From the NCBI GenBank assembly GCA_964547905.1, contig CAZJPN010000034.1, positions 1-7,056 of the forward strand: a stretch of DNA of 7,056 nucleotides, read 5' to 3'. Origin of the DNA: JAJYLM01 sp964547905. GTDB lineage: Bacteria > JAMCPX01. The notes beneath the pieces were generated by a model. That model was not told the DNA's origin and made no database searches. It saw only the letters and a list, made by a program, of their open reading frames with translations. The position numbers and the translations under genes were made by a program. This document shows positions 1-5,545 of the stretch, in pieces. Each line of letters opens with the position of its first letter. The first letter of the stretch is position 1.

Positions 1-840
1 AATAGAGCTGAACAGCTCAAGGTTGCGTATGGTCGCGCTGTCCATATAGAGATACAGCGAGGGCAGTACCCTCTTTATGGTAATATTGCTTATCGGGGTC
101 TTGGTGTCTTCCAGATACCGGAACAAAGCTGCTGTAACAGATAAAAGCGTATTGTTCTCAACAATGCCCGAACCGGTAAGCTGACTGCCCCAAATACCAA
201 GGACCCTTTGCTTTATCGTATCCCATTCAAAATGCTGTTCCGGGACAGGCGTCATGAGAAAGGGAACTTCTGCCCCGAACAAATCAATAATCCTGCCGGG
301 CAGCGCTTTATCCCGGTAGATCATCTCCTTTGGCATAAGCTTTTTTATCTCGGATAATACCTGGTCCGGATCAGTTGTTGTCAGGAAAAGCAGCTGCGAT
401 GTGGACGTCTCAAAGAATGCCATACCCCAGTCCTTATCCGAGCCTGCGAGTACCGCTATATAATTCGTTTGATTCGATTCTATCATGTCCGGATCATAGA
501 TAAGTCCCGGGGTTGCCACGCGTATAACGTCCCGTTTCACAATTCCTTTTGCCTTTGCAGGGTCCTCGAGCTGTTCACATAGTGCGACCTTGAACCCTGA
601 ATCCAAAAGTTTTTTTATGTACGGCGCTGCTGCATGATACGGCACCCCGCACATGGGTATGGGGTCTTCAACGTCCTTGTGCCGTGATGTAAGGGTCAGA
701 TCAAGGACCGGGGCAACTGTTACCGCGTCTTCGAAGAACATTTCGTAGAAATCCCCGAGCCGGTAAAAAAGGATCGCATCCTTGTACCTGGATTTTATTT
801 CAAGGTACTGCTGGACTAAAGGAGTGGAAGGTTTAGTCAT
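1..840 (-). CDS. mutS: DNA mismatch repair protein MutS, N-terminal 280 residues (3' end outside window)
   Basis: MutS is the cytoplasmic mismatch-recognition ATPase that starts methyl-directed or nick-directed repair with MutL. The reading frame is open from an ATG at 840 to the window edge. The protein begins MTKPSTPLVQQYLEIK and has the mismatch-binding motif GDFYEMFFEDA, with the Phe-X-Glu wedge at F31-Y32-E33. CGVPYHAAAPYI and ALCEQLEDP follow in domain I (about 55-85). The connector domain follows, and the last visible residues, SATIRNLEL, match the conserved start of the core/lever domain. The ATPase domain lies beyond the window. The start is firm because family members begin at this point. 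The ribosome site is weak (only GAG at 847-849), and the stop of the upstream DUF559 gene lies seven bases before the ATG, so translational coupling is possible. Identification is by recognised motifs and is very secure. Confidence 0.96.
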   Translation of the reverse strand, partial: MTKPSTPLVQQYLEIKSRYKDAILFYRLGDFYEMFFEDAVTVAPVLDLTLTSRHKDVEDPIPMCGVPYHAAAPYIKKLLDSGFKVALCEQLEDPAKAKGIVKRDVIRVATPGLIYDPDMIESNQTNYIAVLAGSDKDWGMAFFETSTSQLLFLTTTDPDQVLSEIKKLMPKEMIYRDKALPGRIIDLFGAEVPFLMTPVPEQHFEWDTIKQRVLGIWGSQLTGSGIVENNTLLSVTAALFRYLEDTKTPISNITIKRVLPSLYLYMDSATIRNLELFSSI

Positions 841-847
841 AGCCGTC

Positions 848-1237
848 TCATAGCTTAGTGACTGAGTTCTCCCTCCCTTGACGGGAGGGAAGAAAGGGAG
901 GGTGATTTAAACAATTTATCCTTATCATTTCTAATACCCCTTCGATATTTGTTAAAACTTCGTTGTTCCAGAATCTTAAAACTTTATATCCCTGTCTTCT
1001 CAGCCAGTTGTCTCTTTCTCTATCTGTGACGTTTCCAGCATGCTGTCCACCATCAATCTCTATAACTACTTGTTTCTGAAAACAAACAAAATCTACAATA
1101 TACTTGCCAATTGGTTCTTGTCTTCTGAATTTAAAACCTTCTAACTGTTTTTCTCTTATATGCTTCCATAGGAATTTCTCTGCATGTGTCGACTGTTTTC
1201 TAAGAGTTTTAGCTATTGAAGCAATGTTTTTGTTCAA
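848..1237 (-). CDS. DUF559 family endonuclease-domain protein, copy 1 (129 aa)
   Basis: This is a small protein of the DUF559 family, related in fold to Vsr and PD-(D/E)XK nucleases; its biological role is not established. Visible core: RKQST...LW near the N-terminus, FKFRRQEPIGKYIVDF (35-50), then VVIEIDGGQH (57-66), giving candidate metal-binding residues D49, E60 and D62 with Q65/H66, and GYKVLRFWNNEVL (84-95). The start is TTG at 1237, with GGTGA about seven bases upstream inside the flanking repeat; no better ATG is present. The last 18 or so residues (HPPFLPSRQGREN...) are translated from the repeat hairpin at 870-890 and look non-domain. The gene sits between topA and mutS, same strand, ending seven bases before mutS, so it is probably transcribed from the topA side. 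A 60-base sample (961-1020) has 40% G+C against 57% in a topA sample (2341-2400), which suggests acquisition. Confidence 0.9.
   Translation of the reverse strand: MNKNIASIAKTLRKQSTHAEKFLWKHIREKQLEGFKFRRQEPIGKYIVDFVCFQKQVVIEIDGGQHAGNVTDRERDNWLRRQGYKVLRFWNNEVLTNIEGVLEMIRINCLNHPPFLPSRQGRENSVTKL
870..910 (-). repeat. Left terminal repeat of DUF559 copy 1: hairpin plus inner arm
   Basis: TCCCTCCC (870-877) pairs perfectly with GGGAGGGA (883-890) around a five-base loop, read GTCAA on the minus strand. A spacer leads to the inner arm GGGTGATTTAA (900-910), which is inverted relative to 1240-1250. The hairpin lies inside the DUF559 reading frame and encodes its tail. There is no T-run after the stem on the minus strand, so it is not a canonical intrinsic terminator. 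Confidence 0.85.
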
Positions 1238-1239
1238 CT

Positions 1240-1283
1240 TTAAATCACCCCCACCCTATCCCTCCCCCATCAAGGGGGAGGGT
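1240..1283 (+). repeat. Right terminal repeat of DUF559 copy 1: inner arm plus strong hairpin
   Basis: The inner arm TTAAATCACCC (1240-1250) is followed by a nine-base perfect stem CCCTCCCCC (1260-1268) / GGGGGAGGG (1274-1282) with loop ATCAA. The core CTCCCCCATCAAGGGGGAG (1262-1280) recurs exactly at 5216-5234. In the topA transcript this stem would form 13 bases after the stop codon and could slow transcription into mutS or protect the 3' end. No T-run follows on the minus strand. Confidence 0.88.
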
Positions 1284-1295
1284 TTCTAAATGCCC

Positions 1296-3530
1296 TTATT
1301 TTTCTATGTAGTCACACTCTTTGTTCGGACAGGCGATTACAACCCCGTCTTTCTGGGAGTATTTCTCTATAAGATACTTGGATCCGCATTTCGGGCATAC
1401 CTTGTTTACCGGTTTGTTCCAGGAAACAAAAGTGCACTTTGGATAATTGGTGCATCCATAAAACAACCTGCCCTTTTTCGTCGAACGTTCTGCAACATCA
1501 CCGCCGCACTCCGGACATTTTACATCGATTGCATAGGGCTTCGTGTTCTTGCACTTCGGGTAGTTTTCGCACGCGAGGAACCGGGCGCCGGACCGTGACC
1601 GTTTTACCAGCATTGCCCCGCCGCACAATTCACATTTTAAATCCGATTTCTCGTTCTCGATTACGGTTATCTTGCCGTTCTCATCCCTCTTGAAGTTCTT
1701 TGTGTTCTTGCATTCGGGATAATTGGAACATGCAAGGAACATGCCGTTACGCCCCCATTTTATGACCATGGGCGAACCGCACTTCTCGCATTTGATGTCC
1801 GTTTTTTCTTCGGTTGCCTTCATGTTCTTCATCTGCTTGCCTGCCTGCTTCAGAAGCTGTTCGAATGTTTTGTAGAACGCCTTGAGCAGTTCGATATAGT
1901 TGGTATTGCCCTCTTCCACATTGTCCAATTTATCTTCCATATCAGCGGTGAATCCTATGTCCATGATCTGCGGAAAATTCTTAATCAGCATCTCGGTAAC
2001 GATAGTACCAAGCTCTGTGGGCTGAAACCTTCCCTCGTCCTTCAGAACATACCCTCTCTGCTGGATGGTAAACAGAATGGTTGCATACGTAGAAGGCCTG
2101 CCGATACCCTTTTCCTCCAGTTCTTTTACCAGGGACGCCTCTGTATACCGGGGAGGCGGTTCTGTAAAATGCTGGTGGGGTAGTATGTCTTTTAATTGCA
2201 GGGGGTCTTTATTGCCCAGTTTCGGGAGCAGGGACTCTTCCCGCTGTTCTTCATAAACCTTGAGATACCCGTCGAATACAAGGGTCGAGCCCGTTGCCCT
2301 GAACAGGAACCTGCCGCCTGCTATCAGGACAACCATCTGCCGGAACACCGCAGGGGTCATCTGGCTTGCAACAAACCTTTCCCAGATCAGCCGGTAAAGC
2401 GCATACTCCTGGTCGGAAAGGTATTTCTTTACCTTGTCCGGAGGCAGGTCAAACCTTGTGGGCCTGACGGCCTCGTGCGCATCCTGGGCTGATTTTTTAT
2501 TTTTATACAGATTCGGAGACTGCGGCAGATAGTCTTTTCCATAGACGCTGTTTATGTAACCCCTGACATTCGATAATGCCTCGTCCGCTATCCTCACGGA
2601 GTCTGTCCTCATATAGGTTATCAACGCCGTATGTCCTTCTTTACCAAGCTCAACGCCCTCGTACAGCTTCTGCGCAGTCTTCATAGTCCTGTCTGCCGTA
2701 AACCGCAGGCGCTTGATCGCTTCCTGCTGAAGCGTGCTGGTGATGAACGGGGGCACCGGATAGGACTTTCTTTCCTTTTGTTCTATGCCGGTAACGGCAT
2801 ATTTTTGTCTTTTTATCTCTTCTGTAAGGGAGCGGGCAGTATCGCCGTTGTTGATATCCACAGCCTTGTTATCGATATTAAAGAGCTTTGCCTCGAAAAC
2901 ATCGTGGTCGGGCGTTATGAATTCACCCTCGATCGACCAGTACTCCTGCGGAACAAACGCCTCACGTTCCTTTTCACGGTCGCACACAAGCCTCACTGCA
3001 ACGGACTGTACCCTGCCTGCACTCAGTCCCCTGCGTACCTTGTCCCAGAGCAAAGGGCTTATCTGGTAGCCCACGAGCCTGTCGAGTATGCGCCGGGCAA
3101 GGTAGGAATCATACATCTTCTCGTTGAGCTTGCCGTGATTTTTTATCCCTTCAAGTACCGCCTGTTTCGTGATCTCGTTAAACATCACCCTGTATATTTT
3201 CACCTTCGCATTTATATTTTTAATCTCATCCGCGATGTGCCATGCGATTGCCTCTCCTTCTCTGTCGGGATCCGGTGCAAGATATACGGTACTTGCATTT
3301 TTGGCGGCCTTTTTAATGGCAGATATAACCTTGAACTTGGTTTTGAGCAGTTCATACTCGGCGGCAAATGTTTTTGTATCAACGCCAAGCTTCGACTTGG
3401 GCAGGTCCTTGATGTGCCCCATGGAAGCGACAACCTCATAATCGCTGTCCAAAAACTTTTTGATGGTCTTTGTTTTAGCGGGCGATTCTACGACGATAAG
3501 ATACTTTTCTCCGTGTTTTTCGTTCGGCAT
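1296..3530 (-). CDS. topA: DNA topoisomerase I (type IA)
   Basis: TopA relaxes negative supercoils by passing one strand through a transient 5'-phosphotyrosyl break. Counting from the ATG at 3530 (744 aa), the TOPRIM domain spans about 10-125, with E15 in VVESPAKTKTI and the acidic triad D87, D89, E91 in APDPDREGEAIAWH. LSAGRVQSVAVRLV follows near 169-182, and the catalytic tyrosine is Y306 in LITYMRTDS. EEKGIGRPSTYA lies near 472-483. The C-terminus carries four tetracysteine zinc ribbons with cysteine sets starting at about 581, 633, 672 and 712, the first three of the C-X2-C...C-X5-C type. A GTG at 3536 would overlap the dprA stop and add two residues, but the ATG has GGAG five bases upstream, so I prefer it. 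The gene follows dprA with a two-base gap and is almost certainly co-transcribed with it. Length and motifs are complete. Confidence 0.97.
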   Translation of the reverse strand: MPNEKHGEKYLIVVESPAKTKTIKKFLDSDYEVVASMGHIKDLPKSKLGVDTKTFAAEYELLKTKFKVISAIKKAAKNASTVYLAPDPDREGEAIAWHIADEIKNINAKVKIYRVMFNEITKQAVLEGIKNHGKLNEKMYDSYLARRILDRLVGYQISPLLWDKVRRGLSAGRVQSVAVRLVCDREKEREAFVPQEYWSIEGEFITPDHDVFEAKLFNIDNKAVDINNGDTARSLTEEIKRQKYAVTGIEQKERKSYPVPPFITSTLQQEAIKRLRFTADRTMKTAQKLYEGVELGKEGHTALITYMRTDSVRIADEALSNVRGYINSVYGKDYLPQSPNLYKNKKSAQDAHEAVRPTRFDLPPDKVKKYLSDQEYALYRLIWERFVASQMTPAVFRQMVVLIAGGRFLFRATGSTLVFDGYLKVYEEQREESLLPKLGNKDPLQLKDILPHQHFTEPPPRYTEASLVKELEEKGIGRPSTYATILFTIQQRGYVLKDEGRFQPTELGTIVTEMLIKNFPQIMDIGFTADMEDKLDNVEEGNTNYIELLKAFYKTFEQLLKQAGKQMKNMKATEEKTDIKCEKCGSPMVIKWGRNGMFLACSNYPECKNTKNFKRDENGKITVIENEKSDLKCELCGGAMLVKRSRSGARFLACENYPKCKNTKPYAIDVKCPECGGDVAERSTKKGRLFYGCTNYPKCTFVSWNKPVNKVCPKCGSKYLIEKYSQKDGVVIACPNKECDYIEK

Positions 3531-3532
3531 GT

Positions 3533-4636
3533 TCACTCCATTTTTATAAATCTTTTACCCGGCAATTGTTTTACAACGCCGTTCAGTTCCATTTCAGTAA
3601 GAATACTCATTACTTTCCCTGTGTCAAATTTTGACCTTATAATTATGGTATCAAGATCCACCGGTTCTGCAGGAGACAGTGCAGAGAAGATGCTGAAGTG
3701 CGATTCCGTCATCTCTGTCCTGCTGCTTTTTTTTGACGGCAGAAGTGTCTTTATCTCCGCTACAAAGCTGTCTATGGAATCCACCATAGCACACCCGTGT
3801 TTTATGAGCCTGTTTGTGCCCTGGCTCATCATTGAATAGATCTGTCCGGGTACGGCAAACACGTCCCTGCCCTGGTCAAGCGCGTGTGATACCGTGATCA
3901 TAGTACCGCTGTTCAAAGACGCCTCTGTTACGACCACGGCAAGGGACAGCCCGCTTATGATGCGGTTGCGCTCCGGGAAGTTTACGTCCAGCGGCGGTGT
4001 ATCCATGGGGTATTCGCTCAGGATCAGTCCGTGCTCTGCTATATCGTGTGCAAGCTGTTTGTTCCCGGACGGGTATATCCTGTTTATGCCGGTCCCCCAA
4101 ACGCTCACGGTACTGCCCGCGTGTGCTATTGCCGTTTTATGGGCTATTGAATCTATACCCTTTGCCATGCCGCTTACAACGGTGACCCCTTCTTTGACCA
4201 GTGCCAAAGCAATCTCCGCGGTAACCTCTTCCCCGTACGGCGAAGGAAACCTTGTGCCGACGATGGCAATGCACGGGGATCGCAACGGCGTGTCAAGCTG
4301 TCCCCTGGCATACAAAAAAGGCGGGGGATCGTTTATCTGCTTTAAAAGCGGCGGGTAATACCTGTCAGACAGGGTAATTATGTCTATGCCCTCTTGCCGT
4401 ATCCTTTTTAAGGCTACCTCTGCCTTGTCGATCCCGTCGAACCGTTTGATCCTGTTGACAACAGACTCCGATATGCCTTCCACCTGCATCAATTCATCGT
4501 AAGGTGCAGAGAATACCCTTCCGGGTGTATCGAATGATGCTATGAGCCTTTTGTAGAAGACATTACCGATACCTTCCACCTGTTTCAGTGCTATCCAGGA
4601 GAGGAGTTCATCCTTTTTATTTATATCTAAAGACAT
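3533..4636 (-). CDS. dprA: DNA-processing protein DprA (Smf family)
   Basis: DprA binds incoming single-stranded DNA during natural transformation and loads RecA; it is also widespread in species not known to be competent. The 367-residue protein has an N-terminal helix-hairpin-helix/SAM-like region (about 15-65, VEGIGNVFYKRL and VEGISESVVNRI). The Rossmann-like core follows, with IAIVGTRFPSPYG (123-135), VVSGMAKGIDSIAH (153-166), NFPERNRIISGLS (219-231), SGTMIT (243-248), GRDVFAVPG (256-264) and QGTNRLIKHG (272-281). A C-terminal winged-helix-like DprA_WH region spans about 310-367. All core motifs are intact. The start ATG at 4636 has no clear ribosome site, and a possible promoter lies directly upstream. 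The dprA-topA pair is a common bacterial arrangement. Confidence 0.96.
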   Translation of the reverse strand: MSLDINKKDELLSWIALKQVEGIGNVFYKRLIASFDTPGRVFSAPYDELMQVEGISESVVNRIKRFDGIDKAEVALKRIRQEGIDIITLSDRYYPPLLKQINDPPPFLYARGQLDTPLRSPCIAIVGTRFPSPYGEEVTAEIALALVKEGVTVVSGMAKGIDSIAHKTAIAHAGSTVSVWGTGINRIYPSGNKQLAHDIAEHGLILSEYPMDTPPLDVNFPERNRIISGLSLAVVVTEASLNSGTMITVSHALDQGRDVFAVPGQIYSMMSQGTNRLIKHGCAMVDSIDSFVAEIKTLLPSKKSSRTEMTESHFSIFSALSPAEPVDLDTIIIRSKFDTGKVMSILTEMELNGVVKQLPGKRFIKME

Positions 4637-4647
4637 CGTTCATGCAC

Positions 4648-4675
4648 TTTATACCGAGTCGGCTGAAATCATCAA
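4648..4675 (-). promoter_or_regulatory. Possible sigma-70-type promoter for dprA-topA
   Basis: On the minus strand a TTGATG -35-like hexamer (4670-4675) and a TATAAA -10-like hexamer (4648-4653) are separated by 16 bases. The expected start of transcription would lie only a few bases before the dprA ATG at 4636, giving a very short or absent leader, consistent with the missing ribosome site. Prediction by eye only. Confidence 0.35.
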
Positions 4676-4787
4676 GTAAAAAAATAAGGCGCATCCGAAT
4701 TTTTGTGTGGGTAGCCTCCACATATAGCGGTTACACTGGTCTGAAACACAATGTTGGTTTCGTCGGCAACCGCAGACAGAAATTTCA

Positions 4788-5171
4788 TTATTTTCTTTTC
4801 CCCGCCATTGATGGGAGGGGATTAAGGGGAGGGTGACTTTCTTGTCTTATTTTCTCAAGTGTCCCTGTTATATTCGTTAATACCTCGTTGTCCCAAAATC
4901 TCAACACCTTGTACCCCTGTTGCTTAAACCATGTATCCCTTTGTTTGTCTCTATTTCTTTCAAGTTCCCGTGAATGCTGACTACCATCCAACTCAATGAT
5001 GATCTTCCTCTCAAAGCAAATAAAGTCTACTATATAGTTGCCTATAGGCTGTTGACGTCTGAATTTAAGACCACCCAATTGTTTTGCTTTCAAATGCTGC
5101 CATAACACTCTCTCGGTATCGGTTGATTGCTTCCTTAGGTTTTTAGCGAAAAGAATTAATTTGTTTGGCAT
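4788..5171 (-). CDS. DUF559 family endonuclease-domain protein, copy 2 (127 aa)
   Basis: This is a second DUF559 (Vsr/PD-(D/E)XK-like) protein of unknown role. The core matches copy 1: AKNLRKQST, LKFRRQQPIGNYIVDF (35-50), IIIELDGSQH (57-66) and GYKVLRFWDNEVLTN (86-100). The candidate catalytic residues D49, E60, D62 and H66 fall at the same positions. A hand alignment of about 104 residues gives roughly 60% identity, with a three-residue insertion after the ELDG motif (around 70-75), so the two are diverged relatives rather than a fresh duplication. The ATG at 5171 is preferred because AGGA lies seven bases upstream; a GTG at 5204 would add 11 residues read from the flanking repeat. The tail HPPLNPLPSMAGKRK is translated from the hairpin at 4799-4821. 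The gene sits upstream of dprA on the same strand, so its transcripts might continue into dprA. Confidence 0.9.
   Translation of the reverse strand: MPNKLILFAKNLRKQSTDTERVLWQHLKAKQLGGLKFRRQQPIGNYIVDFICFERKIIIELDGSQHSRELERNRDKQRDTWFKQQGYKVLRFWDNEVLTNITGTLEKIRQESHPPLNPLPSMAGKRK
4799..4840 (-). repeat. Left terminal repeat of DUF559 copy 2: imperfect hairpin plus inner arm
   Basis: TCCCC (4799-4803) pairs with GGGGA (4817-4821), followed by one mismatch and two more pairs, around a loop that reads CATCAAT on the minus strand. The inner arm GGGAGGGTGACTTT (4827-4840) corresponds to the GGGAGGGTGATTTAA arm of copy 1. This is the most decayed of the four ends. It lies inside the DUF559 reading frame. 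Confidence 0.75.
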
Positions 5172-5186
5172 ATTTTCATCCTGCTT

Positions 5187-5237
5187 AATTACCCTCCCTT
5201 TCACCCTCTCTCAATCTCCCCCATCAAGGGGGAGAGG
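5187..5237 (+). repeat. Right terminal repeat of DUF559 copy 2: inner arm plus hairpin
   Basis: The inner arm AATTACCCTCCCTTTCACCC (5187-5206) is followed by an eight-base perfect stem TCTCCCCC (5215-5222) / GGGGGAGA (5228-5235) with loop ATCAA. Nineteen bases, 5216-5234, are identical to 1262-1280 in the other element, well above the similarity of the enclosed genes. Confidence 0.85.
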
Positions 5238-5318
5238 TAACAAGGAGAGAATAGAAGGGGATTGCCCGATTCATCCACAACTACCTGATTTACATATCAT
5301 GGGAGCTTAATCCTCAAT

Positions 5319-5335
5319 ACCTTTGTATAAAAGGT
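5319..5335. repeat. Small AT-rich inverted repeat
   Basis: ACCTTT (5319-5324) and AAAGGT (5330-5335) form a perfect six-base inverted repeat with loop GTATA. It is followed by TTTCT on the plus strand. It could be an operator-like site or a weak hairpin; nothing in the sequence decides which. Confidence 0.35.
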
Positions 5336-5350
5336 TTTCTCATCCATAAT

Positions 5351-5380
5351 TTGATACTATACCACTATATTTTGTATAAA
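5351..5380 (+). promoter_or_regulatory. Possible sigma-70-type promoter towards xerC-hslV
   Basis: TTGATA (5351-5356) and TATAAA (5375-5380) are separated by 18 bases. If used, the leader to xerC would be about 160 bases and would include the palindrome at 5439-5456. Closer hexamer pairs exist but match less well (TTGAAA at 5507-5512 has a poor -10 partner). Prediction by eye in AT-rich DNA. Confidence 0.3.
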
Positions 5381-5391
5381 CCTATTAACAA
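5364..5391 (-). promoter_or_regulatory. Possible sigma-70-type promoter towards DUF559 copy 2
   Basis: On the minus strand TTGTTA (5386-5391) and TATAGT (5364-5369) are 16 bases apart. It overlaps the plus-strand candidate at 5351-5380, so the two directions would compete if both are real. Its leader to the DUF559 start at 5171 would run through the hairpin at 5215-5235. Confidence 0.28.
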
Positions 5392-5438
5392 GTCGGATGC
5401 TCCAAAAATAAATAAGATTCCGGGAAAAAAACTCCAAA

Positions 5439-5456
5439 TTCCCACTTTCGTGGGAA
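5439..5456. repeat. REP-like palindrome upstream of xerC
   Basis: TTCCCAC (5439-5445) pairs perfectly with GTGGGAA (5450-5456) around loop TTTC. With its flanks (ACTCCAAA before, CGACA after) it resembles the dispersed ATTCCCGC-TTTC-GCGGGAAT palindromes found in many proteobacterial genomes. On the minus strand a T-run follows after a short gap (TTTGGAG then T's), so it might act as a terminator for minus-strand transcripts arriving from the xerC side. It differs from the DUF559 hairpins in sequence. Confidence 0.6.
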
Positions 5457-5545
5457 CGACAAATCACTTGCATCAATTGCGGGCTTCACCTTATGCTCGA
5501 CATACATTGAAAATAGACACGTGATGTGGTAATTCTTGCTATAAA

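Larger units (their letters stand above)
869..1283 (-). mobile_element. Putative palindrome-bounded DUF559 element, copy 1
   Basis: The DUF559 gene is enclosed by inverted copies of a two-part repeat. The inner arms GGGTGATTTAA (900-910) and TTAAATCACCC (1240-1250) are a perfect 11-base inverted pair. The outer parts are hairpins at 870-890 and 1260-1282. The unit lies 13 bases from the topA stop on one side and about 30 bases from the mutS start on the other, so it fills the topA-mutS gap without damaging either gene. No target-site duplication is evident. Mobility is inferred from architecture and from a second, similar unit at 4799-5237; no transposase is present. It could instead be a fixed genomic repeat cassette. 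Confidence 0.55.
4799..5237 (-). mobile_element. Putative palindrome-bounded DUF559 element, copy 2
   Basis: It has the same architecture and orientation as the unit at 869-1283: one DUF559 gene between inverted two-part repeats. The inner arms include GGGAGGGT (4827-4834) and ACCCTCCC (5191-5198), and the outer hairpins are at 4799-4821 and 5215-5235. It lies in the gap between dprA and the divergent xerC. No clear target duplication is seen. Mobility is inferred only from the recurrence of the same package at two sites in 7 kb. Confidence 0.55.
5238..5545. other. AT-rich divergent intergenic region, no gene seen
   Basis: About 308 bases between the second DUF559 element and xerC hold no convincing reading frame, tRNA or riboswitch. 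The stretch 5310-5400 is AT-rich, with overlapping promoter-like motifs on both strands and two copies of TTTGTATAAA (5322-5331 and 5371-5380). A REP-like palindrome follows at 5439-5456. The region must contain the control signals of xerC-hslV, and probably those of the second DUF559 gene. Confidence 0.6.

Noticed and set aside
1260..1282. Intrinsic terminator for topA
   Set aside because: The stem is strong and well placed, but no T-run follows it in the direction of topA transcription, and the same hairpin recurs at the other element ends, so it is better explained as element repeat.
3534..3536. GTG start of topA overlapping the dprA stop
   Set aside because: The GTG has no room for a ribosome site, whereas the ATG at 3530 has GGAG at five-base spacing; the difference is two residues.
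2631..3839. A 402-codon open frame on the plus strand
   Set aside because: It is entirely antisense to topA and dprA, whose catalytic motifs are intact; its product shows no recognisable domain and has no ribosome site of note. It is a shadow frame.
5172..5204. GTG start of DUF559 copy 2, giving 138 residues
   Set aside because: The extra 11 residues come from the flanking repeat and are not matched in copy 1; the ATG at 5171 has a good AGGA ribosome site.
869..5237. Composite transposon carrying dprA-topA between two DUF559 elements
   Set aside because: dprA and topA are core genes with normal composition and conserved pairing, there is no transposase, and no target duplication is visible at the outer ends.
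4691..5400. GCATCCGA-type octamer at 4691 and its inverted counterpart near 5400, flanking the second DUF559 element
   Set aside because: Only about eight bases match exactly and they do not abut the element ends; a chance occurrence cannot be excluded.
5528..5542. Sigma-54-type promoter before xerC (TGG...TTGCT)
   Set aside because: The GG and GC elements are eight bases apart instead of the required ten, and the GC element would be only a few bases from the start codon.
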